This document shows positions 12,901-24,751 of a DNA stretch of 64,000 nt, piece by piece. Position 1 is the stretch's first letter; each line of letters starts with the position of its first letter. The position numbers and the translations under genes are program-made. The stretch lies in NCBI GenBank assembly GCA_013397935.1, contig VZRN01006384.1, positions 555,214-619,213 on the forward strand, read 5' to 3'. The notes under the pieces are model-generated. The model was given only the letters and a program-made list of their open reading frames with translations. It ran no database searches and had not been told where the DNA came from. Origin of the DNA: Dasyornis broadbenti (taxonomy: Eukaryota; Chordata; Aves; Passeriformes; Dasyornithidae).

Positions 12901-15173
12901 ACACATGGAATAAAAAAAGATCGGTGGGTGGTCTAAATATAGAGACTTTTTCTCCAGTTCTCTCATACTTTTACCTCTACCCTCCCCCAAACACTACCAT
13001 CCTCACACCTCCTGCCCTGGGAGAAAACAATCTCCCCTAAACATTTGGCTTTAAAGAGCAGACCCCCACAAGCCTGCAGCTTTGTTTTCTTCCTGGTAAT
13101 AAGATAAGAAAGAGAGAAAAAGGAAGAAGTGCAAGTCTCCAAGTAATTGCAAGGAGAGATACAGTCCTCTCAGGCAGCATCATAGACATGACAAGCATAG
13201 GTTTAAGTAGTTTCCATGCATTTAAAAATATGTCACAACAGTGCTGCTTTTCCAGTTTGGAACTCCCTTTAGTAACAGTAGCAAGGAAGTAAAGTCAACA
13301 CAGTGACTAGCAACACCACTCTGAGGACTAAAGTGATGAGAAAAACTCATACTATCTGTATTTGGGAAAGCAGTACTTTCAGCAATTAAAAATCAGCATA
13401 ATCGGAATGTACACATACCTGAAAATATTTTTAAAAGCTTACGGAAACTTTAATTTAGAAGCACTATCCCATGCAAAAAACCCATAATGAAACAGTTTTT
13501 TCAGTCTTCAGTCCTAGCATCTAAAAGTTACATGCTGTTCTCACTAGACTCATCCATACAGTTTTGCTATCCAATTCATCCTAATGAAAAGATACACCAA
13601 GAAAGCAAAAATTCAAGGCAAACAGACTTCATATCAGTTCTGTGCTCTGTTATTTCCCTATGAAGGCTTTCAGGACTCTTGCACAAGCTAGAAAAGTGAA
13701 CTGCAATCAAAGAACAAAGCAAAATACATGAACTCAGAAATACTACGCTCTGTTCAGTAGTGACTGAGATTTGAAAGGTTAATTTACTTGTCTAAGATTT
13801 GCAACAGTATACTCTTCCTTGCTTGTCTTCCACATTGATCTCAAGTGACATGTGGCTCTGTAGCACTGCAGGTACCAGCACAGCAACATAAACATTAATG
13901 CTGCAGAAGAGAAAGCATGGGTCTGTATTCAGAAAAGTATGTATTCCCACTTTTCTGAGCATTCATTGCACAATCGGTCTTTCTGTACTACAGCCTTGGA
14001 ACTCATAGCTGTACAGGGTAAATGGCTTGAAGGCCCTTTTTCATGGCCATCAATTTCTCCTTAATTATGAACAACCCCAGGAATGGCCAAGCAACTCAAT
14101 GGCTCTTGCTAGGACTCCACAGTTGACAAGCTATGATTTTAAGAGCCTGCTTTCGTCTTTTTCTCACAAAGACTTGTGAACAGAGCCCATAACAACCCAG
14201 GTTTAACAGCTTGAATTGCATTGAATTGTACATGTGGTGGAGTCTGTTTCTGCAAGCCCCCACACCGAAACTGCTTGGTTCTTTGGGTTCAAGTTCTGCC
14301 TGTGGGCTTTCACGGAGCTGATTTACCGTTTCATTTAATAGTTTAGTAGGTTGGTGATGGGATAAGTACAAATGAAAAGTAAATGTCACATTTTCCCCTC
14401 TGTCTCACTCATTCTAACTCGTGTCTAAATTTCAAGCTCAGCTCATTTTTCTGGCCTTCAGAAAATTAATATGAATGCTTAACATTGTTCTGTTCTATAA
14501 AAAGAACAGTTTTATGAACCAATAAGCAAGCAGTTGCAATAAAAAGCTCTAGATGTTATTTTCTATGTAATTCATTTTCATGTAGAATTTGATTCATAAT
14601 AATGAATGTGGCAGCATCTATTTCAAAAATGACATCACAAAAATTTAACAATTACTACACTTTAGGTTGGAATTGATAGGGTCAAAAAACTGTAAAATGC
14701 ATTCCTTGATTAATAGGTACTTTAAAACATTTCTCAATTGAACAGCAGCAATTAAAAAATTCAATGCCCATTACATGGATCAAGTCACTTAAGATGCAAG
14801 TCCTAGCAACTTAATAATTTCAAAAACAAAATTTTGTAAAAACAAAACCAATAACAACCCCCTGATTTCTCCTCAAAGTAACTGCAGATTTGCAGAATTA
14901 TTTCACTGACACTGCAATTGATTAACAACAAGGAAAGACTCAGCATACTTTCTGGAAATTTTGGTACAAGATCAGCAACTTACAACTGTGCAGCTCTGGA
15001 GGGAGAACAAGTAGTTAAACCTACCTGGTGAACAAATTCACCGAGTTTTTATATTTGCATTCAGGGGTCCTTCATGAAGGAGAATAGATATTTCACTTCA
15101 ATGCTGTGGTCATATTTGTCAAGCCTCTTAGAAGACAGGAACTGTGCCTTGTTCACACCCTGATGTTTTCATT
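9901..15173 (-). other. UTRN: Utrophin intron between exons A and B (body)
   Basis: The complete intron spans 9883-15179 (5,297 bp) with GTGAGT at its 5' end and CACAG at its 3' end. The body is AT-rich. The longest open frames, 122 codons at 11851-12219 (minus) and 113 codons at 11209-11550 (plus), match nothing I recognise, and the second simply runs into a poly-A tract. A moderately GC-rich patch lies around 12700-13080. No exon, RNA gene or clear transposon was found. Confidence 0.88.
11503..11528. repeat. Poly-A tract
   Basis: Nineteen consecutive A residues (11503-11521), then G and six more A. It lies inside the 5.3-kb utrophin intron. No flanking retrocopy was recognised. Confidence 0.85.
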
Positions 15174-15179
15174 ACTCAC
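15174..15179 (-). other. UTRN: Splice donor of utrophin exon A
   Basis: The minus strand reads AACATCAG then GTGAGT. This is a near-perfect match to the vertebrate 5' splice-site consensus and leaves two bases (AG) of an Arg codon. Confidence 0.92.
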
Positions 15180-15352
15180 CTGATGTTAGCTGACTTCGCC
15201 TTCAGGTCATTCCAGCGCTGGTTCATGTCATCAAGCCGGTGCTGGAGCAGAGCAGCTTCCTCTGAGTTTCCCAAGGCTTTCACCATTTTCTGTCTGTTTC
15301 CATCAATGCTTTTAAAGATGTCATTGTGGGCATCAATCTCAGCTTGGATGTC
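15180..15352 (-). CDS. UTRN: Utrophin internal coding exon (equivalent of DMD exon 56), spectrin-like repeat region
   Basis: Read on the minus strand, the exon starts GAC ATC CAA GCT GAG in phase 0 and encodes 57 residues plus two bases of the next codon. Recognisable motifs in order are DIQAEIDAHNDIF, NRQKMVKALGNSEEA, LQHRLDDMNQRWNDL and KAKSANI. This is the distal rod of utrophin, the large cytoplasmic protein that links cortical F-actin to the dystroglycan complex at synapses and membranes. The heptad-like helix with the conserved Trp in QRWNDL is typical of spectrin repeats. Dystrophin at this place reads differently (for example EIEAHTDVYHNLDE), so utrophin is preferred. The length of 173 bp equals DMD exon 56. 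A pyrimidine-rich tract ending in CAG precedes the exon and GTGAGT follows it. There are no stops or frameshifts, so it appears to be a functional exon. Identification is from remembered family sequence, not from a search. Confidence 0.95.
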
Positions 15353-15380
15353 CTGAAATACCAGCATTAAAAGTTCAAAC
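15353..15380 (-). other. UTRN: Splice acceptor of utrophin exon A
   Basis: Read on the minus strand, a T-rich stretch (TTTGAACTTTTAATG, then GGTATTTCAG) leads straight into the first codon GAC. The AG lies at 15354-15353. This boundary gives the 173-bp exon length and the phase 0 start expected from DMD exon 56. Confidence 0.9.
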
Positions 15381-16587
15381 ATCTTAGTTCTCTAAGTAAA
15401 GGAGGGGAGAGTTTATTCTAATTAGTACTCCTGAACACTAGGGCAGAGCATGTAGTCCAACTTTCTTGGGTGGCTCTGATAAAAGATGCAGAGGAGAAAA
15501 CCTGCAATCCTATTAACGTCGCTACAAAAAGTCTAGCTTTCTTAAGTGTGTGAAAAGGAGTCTGAAAGTCATCCAAGGCTGTGAAAAAGGAAACAGAACT
15601 ATAAACACCAACTTCCGTGAGGTTGTGTTTGTAGCACTGAAGGTAACTGTCTACTGCTCACCCACACATTTCACACAGCGTGGCATTTGCAAACGCACTA
15701 AAACTCATTTCCTTTCCAGAAATGACACAAATTCAGCCTTGGCTCTGTTGTCTCTTTCTTCTTTGAAACAAAACCTTCCAGAAACTTCACACAGTCCAGT
15801 GAAATTCAGCCTCTATCTAGTACTTTATGTCATACGTAACGAAAGCATTTAACTAAAAATCTATCCCCTTGAACTGCATCTAAATGGTTACAGCAACCAC
15901 AAGTCCATTTTAACAATTAAACTACTATACACTATGGCCTGAAATATGTGGAGAGGTAGACATTAAATGGTAGGATGTATTATAATCTGAATTTCATAGT
16001 AAATACTGAAAAGAAAAAGAAAACCTTGTGATTTCCATTCAGTTGACTCATACCTCCTCCCCTTAGAAATTAAACACATTTTATTCTCTCATCTACCATC
16101 TGCCTCAAGAAACACATTACAGATGTCGCCTTCATCTAATTGAGCACAGTATTATTTTTAAAACACATTGTAAGAGCAAATAAAACTTCCTGCACTACCA
16201 CCAATGCTTTCTAGCATCCATACATCTGTGTATACTCCAATAAAGCAATGTAAATGTGTGCAAAGCCAGGAGGTGTACTGGCTGTCTCAATAGGATTAAT
16301 CAACGAAGATTATGACAGGAACTTGATGCAGATGTAAATAAACTTCTTTGCAAAGGAGGAAATTAAATAACTGAAATTCCTTAAAGGTTTTTATTCTTCC
16401 AATCAACTGCTCAGTAATCACCATCTGTTTCCAGAAGCAGAAAAGGAGGGGGCTCTTGTACCTCCCCATCCTAAAGAGGTATTCCTGTTTGCACATCTAC
16501 AAATTGAAGTGGAAAAGTGGACATGAATTTGGGATAGCATGAAAGCTTTCTTGAGTTAGAAAAGAAAACAAAAAAGTCAGGATACAG

Positions 16588-16648
16588 GTGAGAAGTGGAG
16601 AGAGGAGAGATGGGGCAGTGGGGAAGGAGGTGAGAGAGGGAGGGAGAC
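16588..16648. repeat. Purine-rich (GA) tract
   Basis: About 60 bp on the plus strand are almost entirely G and A, with many AGAG, GGAG and GGGAG units and a few interruptions. Such mirror-like polypurine tracts can form triplex structures, but nothing here shows a function. Confidence 0.7.
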
Positions 16649-18251
16649 ATTGATGAAGCTCTGTCTCACCAAATGAGCTACTATGTGAATTTAGGACAAC
16701 TATCTACTCTCTGGCCTGAGATTAACTCCTTTAAAACAGGTAAAAAGATATTTTTGCTGTCTTTAAAACAACCTGATAAAAATCACCATTCTAAACACAG
16801 ACATAAACAATGACATTTAAAAGGAAAAAACAAAATGGAAGTGTCTGATGATCAACTAAACCAAATAAGATAGCACAGTCATCAGTTGAATTAGATGCTT
16901 ATCTGACAACATGTGCAGCTCCTGTCCTTACAAATCCAATATGCATGTGGGTGCAGTGAAACCCTTCTCAATCCCACACAGCAGGAGATACAACCACATA
17001 CAGCAGTTACAATTCTAATGGCAATTAATCTGTGCTACAAAAGCCTGGTCATGCCAAATACTTTTCTTTGCCTCTTCAAAGTCACAAAAGGCAACTTCAT
17101 TGAAAACAAACGAATCTCTAATTTTCCATTCTACAATCACAATATTAATTGTAAACTCATTCATTCTAAAACTTTCATAAAGCATTCTTTGATTTTACTT
17201 GAGAGGACACCTCAGTATGCACACTCAAAAATGTTTCATTCAAAATGGGTTTTGATTCTTGCATTTTCCAGTCACCATGTCACATTGATTAAGGTACAAT
17301 AAATCTGCTCTTCACATTCTTGAGTCCATCTGTGACAGCCATGTTGAGAAAACTCAGTTCAAAGAATAAAGTTTTATAATTAACGTCTCTCTCTTTTCTG
17401 ATTTCTGTTTTCCAGGGGAAAAAAAAAAAACAACGACTCACTGCCAGCTGATGGATAACTTAGCAGGATTGATACAGTTAATGAATGTGAGTTTATCACA
17501 GTCCTCAAAGAAAAGATGGAGAAAAATTCAAGTAACATCCTCCACATCAGTGTGCACATGGAAGAAGTGCAGCATCAAGGTGGGATGTGAAAAATGACTA
17601 ATGGCAAGAAATGGACACGATAAGTCAGTTACTCTCCAATAATGATATAAAAGATCTGAATTTTTATTCAGGTATTGTCCTCTGGATGACGGGTTCCTAT
17701 CTTGTCCTAAGACTACTGTAATTGGTAGCAATTAGTAATACTCTCCTTTATTCACTGTGTTACCAAAATCCTTCAATTCTTATGAGATTTGTAAACATGT
17801 GGTTGCCCTTCCTTCAAATTTATTTCTTCAAAATGGAAAGAACTCCATCATTCTGTAAACATCCCAAATTATGTTCCTCCTAATCTATTACTTCTCTTTC
17901 TCTTGCCTTTTTCTTGGTCTTTGTTTCTCCATTGTCCTCTACGTGGCAAAAAATGGGATGAAAAAAGTTGATTATGCCTGCTTAGGCCCCAGTGAGGATC
18001 AATTCTAGTAAGAGTTAATCCAATTTCACTTTTGCAATACTGTAGAAGAAACTAGAAACACTTCTCCATTATCAGATGGGAGTTCCGACATTCAGAGTCA
18101 GAGGGGCAACACACTGGATGACGCAGGAGAAGAGGGAAAAAAATTTGTTGCTTTTACCACATAAGGAGGGGGATACAACTGTGAAACACCATCATTGCCC
18201 TCAGCCCAATGCTAAAGGGATCCAGGCCAGAGTGGTCTCCTGGTGCATGTG

Positions 18252-18353
18252 AAAAAAAAAAAAAAAAAATCAAAGGTGAGAGAAAAGAAAATCAAAACAA
18301 AAACACAACAGAAAAAAATCCCAAACAAACAACCCAAAAAAAAAACCCCAAAT
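18252..18353. repeat. A-rich low-complexity region
   Basis: A run of 18 A residues (18252-18269) is followed by about 80 bp dominated by A, with CAAA and ACCCC interruptions. It could be an expanded tail of a decayed retroelement, but no body is recognisable on either side. Confidence 0.75.
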
Positions 18354-20375
18354 AACTCACTAAATAAATACACTGTAAACAGAAAGCATCACCTTGCTTT
18401 AGCAACTTAATTTTTTGAGACACTGCTATAGGGATGCTATATTTTATTTGTTTACATGCCAAACTGCTAGCAGGATTAATGCCCTACATCAAAAGACAGC
18501 TCTCTTGAGGAAAGAATTCATCCTATATATCAAGCAAGGTGAAGAGTCCAAAGTTTGAAAGGTAGAACGGAGAAGATGTAACTAGATTGGCATTTCGACT
18601 TAAACCTAGCCAGACTCTTAGAAGATTGCCACTTCCCTTAAATTCCTTTTAGGTATTAAGAGCTAACTGTGGCCTCTCCTTTCCATTTTGGTCTGGTGAT
18701 TTCAAAATTCTCTTTCCATTCTGAATCTTCTTTGACTTCTTTGCTTCTCTCCCTCTTTACCTTTCTTCCAGCAGGATTCAAGTACTCATTTGATGTTTGG
18801 ATTTGATTTTAAACCTTGTCTCCATAATAAGAAACCTACTTCTTGCTTTAATTTCTATCAAGTAAAATACTATACTATCACACAATGACAACTGAAGAGC
18901 ATGTGTCTTTGAAGAATGTATAAATATGTGCCACTCAGTACGGCAATACTGAAAAGGACCCAAAGATACAGTTGGCTCCCCTTAAAGCTGCTACTAGAAC
19001 AGCCCAAAGGCAGACTGGAGCCACAAACCCAGACAAAGACTGGAACATAACCAAACTTAGGAACTCCAATATCAACCAGCTATTAAACTTTTGTATTTTC
19101 TTTCCCCCTTACAGACTGCAAGGATATGTTAAAAGCAGTTACAGCATTAGGCACAATTGTTATTTGGAAACTATCAATACTTTATAAAGGCAAAAAACCT
19201 CGAAGCCAAACCAACAGCATTTCCATGATGATGGGCATTCTAGTGTCTTTTTTGTAAATGATGAGTCCAGAGGGCCTCTAATTCGCTCTGCAACCCTCTA
19301 AGCTATTAATGGATTGACTTCTACTCACATTTACTTCGGATTTCATTTCTCTGTATTGGCAATATACCAATAAAGATGGTAACGCAGGCAAAGTATTTCC
19401 CTTTTTATAGGGCCCAAACACTTCTGTTGAAGATACAAACACAACCAGTGGAAGAAAACTGAACAGACAAATTAAAGTGGAAGAAACAATGCATTTCAAA
19501 ATATGCACAATGTTACACTATTGAATTCTCAGTATTAAAAATGCTGGGGTAATAATACAAAGAACTAAACCAGGGAAGTTATTTTATTCTGTAAGGGAAA
19601 TAAACAGATTTTCCCACAGCATTACAGATTCTATTATCAAGAGCCCTTAATCAAATTTTTCTTACATATAGGACACAAAACTCAACTTAGTCTCTCAAGA
19701 AAAAAGTCAACAGCATTCTGTACCAAATCATAACTTCACAGAGGGCTTTATGACAGGATTCATCAACATTTTACTACAATGTCTTTTAAATGTACTATAT
19801 ACAGCAAAATTCTGCATTACACTCCAATTATTTTTATGTTTATTAGGAAACAGAATGCCACTAAATTTTCATAAACATCTGAGCAGGGATGGCAAGTTAT
19901 GCCACACAAACCACATATGGCTTGCAAAAAATGGACATACAGGTACCATGCTGATGCTGTGCAATAAGACTGGCAGCACTTTGTGTTGACACACAAGTGC
20001 TACATCCTTTTAATCCCCAGGTACAAGCCAAAGACAGGCAATCTGTTGAACCAGGTGTTTATCTTAAAAGGAATTAGTGGGTTTGAAGTTGACTCTTCAT
20101 AAATGAAAAACAGCTTGAAAAATTGCATTTTCTCTAGCAAAGGTTACTTGCAAGCTATTTTGCCAGAACAGTTTTGTACTTCTTCCACCCGATAGAAATC
20201 ACGCCTGTGACTGGAACAGGTGCACAGAATTGCAAGTGTAATGAAAATGACTGCCCATTGTCTTCACTGATAGTGTTCAAGTCAGCAAAGACAGAGTTAC
20301 AGAAATGCTGTACTTGCCGCTTTCAAAGGTCAGGAATAAATGTGATGACTGCTCATCAAAGTATCTGCAGAAAAA

Positions 20376-20400
20376 TCTTCCAGCTGGAACAGCTGGAAGA
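20376..20400. repeat. Short perfect inverted repeat (10-bp arms)
   Basis: Arms TCTTCCAGCT (20376-20385) and AGCTGGAAGA (20391-20400) are exact reverse complements around a 5-base GGAAC loop. The unit CAGCTGGAA also occurs twice directly. It could fold as a small hairpin in RNA or DNA. No T-run or other terminator context is present. Confidence 0.7.
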
Positions 20401-20499
20401 AAAACGTCAGTGCCAACCAAAGGATGTAACTGCATGCCACAGACAACAGCCAAATATTGTTCTTTGAGGTCTCACAGCAGGTAGCAAAGGATTGGACCC

Positions 20500-20513
20500 T
20501 TTTTTTTTTTTTT
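20500..20513. repeat. Poly-T tract
   Basis: Fourteen T residues on the plus strand, which is poly-A in the sense of the gene. Nothing recognisable flanks it. Confidence 0.75.
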
Positions 20514-22934
20514 AATAGCAGATTGTTTGGTTTATCTTAAACCAGATACATTTTACCTGCTGCTGCCAACTGCCTCTGGGAACACTGCTGTGTCAGATAT
20601 TCCTTTTAGCCTCTGCTTTACTTGGAGCTTTTCACTTTCTGATGACTCTTAAGAATGAAGTAAGAATTGGGGCATGATAGAAGTGTATGAAGATGGTCAT
20701 TGTGGATGGGAAACTGGACTTGTATTGGTCTCAGCCTTAAAAATGCTGGGGGTAGCTAAGAAAAAAGGATGCTCTTGTAAAAAGATGGTTAAAAAAAAAT
20801 CTCACCCAGGGAGTTGTTTCTCTGATGTCAGAGGACAGTCATGCCTTGAGAAAGGCTCATCCCATCCGCTGTTTCACAGGCCTGCCTGCAGTAGCAGTTG
20901 CTGTTAAGAAACTTGTTTATAATGAATTGACATTCAGAAGAGCAGTACCTAAGGAAAATCCTTAGGTAGAATTGCCATTATCATAAATCCACCGGTGCCA
21001 AAAGTGTGTACAAAGACGGACGTTAAACCTCTCTCAAGTGTCATACACAGACCATACAGGGTATCACTACAGCCACTGCAACTACAGTATAAGATCAAGC
21101 AATTTACAAAGAAATTGGCTGTAGATATGACAGAAATTTAATTACTACTTAAGGTCTCAGATATTTCATGAAGATAAAACTACTTTTTTGGGGGAAAACC
21201 CACTTTGGGACACTTCTAATTTCCAAAGGCATGTATTACCAAAAGCCTTGCATCAGCACATGAAATTTCTAACAAATTGTCTTAACTTTTACATAAGCCT
21301 CATGGATAGCACTGTAAGAGGTGACATATGGTGTGGTTAAAGATTCATTTTATCACAAGAATGATGATGCACTTACAGGAAGGCTGAGAATGCCAGCCTG
21401 CCTTCAACAACCTCTGTGGATCCATTGCACAGCACAGACTCACCATCTGAGGGGCACCATAAATGTGTTAGTAATTCCAGCAGTCACGTAATTACAACTG
21501 AGCAAAGCCAAAGCAGCCCTGCCTACTGCAGTGTAATGTGACTCTGCTTTTGCATAGGAAGGGAGTGCTGTGCAAGCTTCTGCAAATGCCATCTGGCTTC
21601 TGCATTACAACCACAGTAGCAGCACTCATAATTCTCTCTGTAGAACATATATTAATGAATCCAGAGAGTTGAAAGTAGCTTACAAGCCAGGATGACTGTC
21701 ATAAAGCTGTTTCTCCTGGCAGCGAACACCTCAGGAAGGACAGGATGGGTGTGTGGGGAATCATAAGTGGGAGAGATGAAGCAGGAGAGGAGGAGGGGAG
21801 CATGTTAAAAGAAAAAAAAAAAAGGAAAACTTGCCAAATAAGTACAGATTAAAATTTTAGAATTTGTGATCGAAGTTCACCAAATAAAATGTTAACCCTC
21901 TTCTCCAGCACCAAAGTATGCTCCTATGTTGCAATACAAATTTCAGCACAGTAGACAACAAAATTTCACAGCAAGTTTCAACTAAAAAATACAGCAGAGC
22001 TGTGAGACCTGTAAGATTTGGGTTTGTTGAGAATTGCTATGATCAATTTCTTTGAGATTAAATAAACACTGGAGTACTCAAAGTCACAGTGGAGAGCCTG
22101 GAGTTTGCAAGTACCTGGGATTGTATGATTCACAAAATATTAGAAACATTGGTTAAAAACTTCTCCCTTAATGAAGTTATGAAGCATCTCAGAGTCCAGC
22201 AAGTGACCTAATCTTTACAGGCTACCACAGCAGCAGCTACAAGGGAAGAGTGAAGCCCAGATGACAAACTGGGAGCAAGAGAGGAGCAAGTGACCTACAC
22301 AGCGAAGAAATCTTACCACAGATGCTTTTGCTGTTACTCTCTGCTACTTTTGCAAGAGTCATGCTGGTAGGATACTGAATAGTACCTGTCTCAAGCCTTC
22401 TCTCCCTGATAAACAAGTCTGGTAAATTGGTAACTACTGAGAAGGTGAAGGCTGATTTTTATTTCAAAAAAGGGAACATACTTAAGTTTAGAAATACACG
22501 GAATCAGGTTTTAGAAGCTGCTCTCCTGCCATGTGACCATAGTTTAAAGATGTTTTAGTTTGTAAATAATCTACTGTGTATTTTGTTACAGACTGTGGTC
22601 TTGCAAGACACAGGAAGTTCCTATGACGAAAAAGAAAAGACAGAACAAATCTAATAATGGTTACAAACATACAAATGAGGTTTCGCTAGAAGTGCAGACA
22701 AATAGATGAAAACAATCTGTTCTCTAACATTCTCATGTCTCTTGCTCATCGGCATAATCACTGCAAAGCCAAGCTTCCCGCCTCTCAGCACTGCTGTTAC
22801 CAAACAACCTGGTAAAGAGAAAGAGTAACTAGTTGGAATAAAAGAAGAACAGATGAAACAGTGGGAAAGTTGCATATTCATTGCAAATAATTCTACCTAT
22901 AAAAGCCATTATGAGATCTTCCAATTTGACTAAA

Positions 22935-22970
22935 ATAACATTCAACTAAATTTTATAACATTCAACTAAA
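22935..22970. repeat. Short tandem duplication (20-bp period)
   Basis: The 16-base word ATAACATTCAACTAAA occurs at 22935-22950 and again at 22955-22970, separated by TTTT. This looks like a replication-slippage duplication. Confidence 0.8.
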
Positions 22971-23280
22971 GCAAACTCCAGAGCACTTGCTTTCTGCCAG
23001 TAGTGCTACAAGGTCACAGGTAGCCTGTAATTTCCCCTTATACTTTTGACTTAGCAAAGCCCAAACTGTTCTTCATTTCCTTTGGAACTTTTTAAAATAG
23101 ATATATATTTTTAAATGCCCATAATCAGAAGACATGCTCTAAAAGTAATCTTATAGGACCTGAAATGAGGAGGAGAAGCAACATTAGGTTTACACAAACA
23201 GGGTACACATGAGGACACAAACAGCAACACAGAAAACCCAAGTTAAACATCAACCTGGTCTTTTTTATCTACTGTGTAGT

Positions 23281-23315
23281 TTTCAAAGGCATACATAGCC
23301 ATTTTCAAAGGCATA
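23281..23315. repeat. Short direct repeat (22-bp period)
   Basis: TTTCAAAGGCATA occurs at 23281-23293 and 23303-23315. It is a local duplication of no evident function. Confidence 0.75.
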
Positions 23316-23873
23316 TGTGTGTGCAACTGCCTATCGTACCTTTTCAAATTTTGTCAGCAACTCACGTAAGCTGAAGTTCAGGCCAATCATCATTAAGTGT
23401 CTCCCGAAGCCTACATTTTTCTGGTACGTCCTTCAAGCCAAGTCTATAGCCTTCAAAAGGTTCCTTTCGTTTTTTTCACCTATACAGTCTCTAAATACTC
23501 CAAGTCCTCCAGTGCATGCCCCTCTCCCAGGCTGTGTTCTCCTGGGAACAGTTCCCACAGCGCCATCGTCACAGTCTCTGTGTCCCTGCTCCTTCCCATG
23601 GGCTGGGCACCCAGGGTTGAGCCACTGACACTGGGTGATGTTCCTTGCAGCGTTGGCCTGACCTCATGGCACTGTGGGGATCTCGTTGCCGCCACACCTC
23701 CCCAGGACTGCCTTCAGCTCACCTCAGCAATGGCCTGCAGGATCCAAATGCTTCTTGCAGGCCTCAAGCTCAATGTATGGTCTCAATGACCCCGGAGTGG
23801 GAGAAGCTATAACCTGCTGGTATATGATGGGTGGAGAGGAGGAACAAGTCCTTTCATATCGCTCCATTCAAGC

Positions 23874-23914
23874 AAAAAAACAAAAAAAAAACCAAAAAAA
23901 AAAAAAACAAACTC
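23874..23914. repeat. A-rich low-complexity tract
   Basis: Runs of 7 to 14 A residues separated by single C or CC, within the GC-richer block. Confidence 0.8.
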
Positions 23915-24619
23915 CAGAGAAACTTCTGCATATGGAAAGCATCAAAAGACAGCTTCTCAAAGAAGTTATAATGGGATGGTACACACTTCATCCTAGGAAA
24001 CACAGCAGTGTGACCAGACAGGAGGCCATCTCTCCTCTGCCTTCAGAGGCAGCACTGTAGGCTGGTGCTGCTACGGCAGTAACCAGGCACCTCCAGCCCC
24101 ATTCTGTGGCACAGCGTCTCCTGGGCAAAGCGAAGAGCCAAGGCCCATTAAAAGTTGTCTAAAAAGTAACTTCCTTTGTCTTAGCAAAAAAAACGAACCA
24201 GTCCAGCAAAGGATCGTGCTGCAACCTCCAAAGCCTTCTCTGGAGGATCTCCTCCTTTGGTCGCGTTTGCTCTGACAGCCGTGTGGTAATCTATCCCCAG
24301 CATTTGTTTATTATTGTAATCAGCATCCTCCCTTCCAGCAGCCCTGGTGCTGCTCCGAAGCCAAGCACACTCCCCCTTCCTGGAGGCCTCCCTGCTGGAA
24401 AACCACCACCACCACCCCTGAGGCTGCAGAAACCCCAGACCAAAACTCCTCGCTGGCCCCTTTTCCTTCCCCTCGAACAGAAAGGTGGCTGTTCAGTCAC
24501 TGAGCGAGCTTTGGAGCTGTAAAAGCAAGCAGTGCTGCACAAAGCCACCACGGGCCGTGGCTGCTCAGGAGGGCTGGCTGGGCACAGCCAGATTGTTTTC
24601 CATATGAGCCTTTCCTCAC

Positions 24620-24751
24620 CCGCGGGAAACCTGACACCCCATGGGTGGCTGTGAGGAAATCACTCCATTTCAAACCATTCCCACTGGAAACCCCGGGTGC
24701 ATGTGAAGGCCTATTTAAGCTGCTATTAATGCCTTCCGCACAAACACACAT
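24620..24751 (-). promoter_or_regulatory. Candidate alternative first exon of a short utrophin form (G-utrophin/Up113-like)
   Basis: A minus-strand frame opens at an ATG (24751-24749) and stays open for 44 codons, ending in GFPR, to CCGCGG followed by the donor-like GTGAGG (24619-24614). The break falls after a complete codon, the phase needed to join exon A, which begins with a whole Asp codon. In DMD the equivalent intron holds the Dp116 first exon, and a corresponding G-utrophin transcript is known in mammals. Against the idea, a phase match occurs by chance one time in three, the ATG context is only fair, a TATA-like CTTAAATAGG lies inside the frame rather than before it, and the peptide is not one I recognise. 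Confidence 0.25.

Larger units (their letters stand above)
15381..23479 (-). other. UTRN: Distal part of a very long utrophin intron (corresponding to DMD intron 55)
   Basis: AT-rich intron sequence upstream (in gene orientation) of exon A. It holds a purine-rich tract near 16.6 kb, A-rich tracts near 17.42 and 18.25-18.35 kb, a T14 run at 20500-20513, a short palindrome at 20376-20400 and small tandem duplications near 22.95 and 23.3 kb. The longest open frame, 129 codons at 16913-17302 (plus), has no recognisable homology. No exon was detected. Confidence 0.85.

Noticed and set aside
15144..15356. 70-codon plus-strand open frame over exon A
   Set aside because: It is the antisense shadow of the utrophin exon, where codon constraint keeps the opposite strand open.
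16913..17302. 129-codon plus-strand open frame
   Set aside because: AT-rich intron sequence with a peptide resembling no known family and no splice or promoter context.
23397..23789. Longest open frame in the window (130 codons, plus strand)
   Set aside because: It lies in GC-richer DNA where stops are rare, overlaps open frames on both strands, and encodes nothing recognisable.
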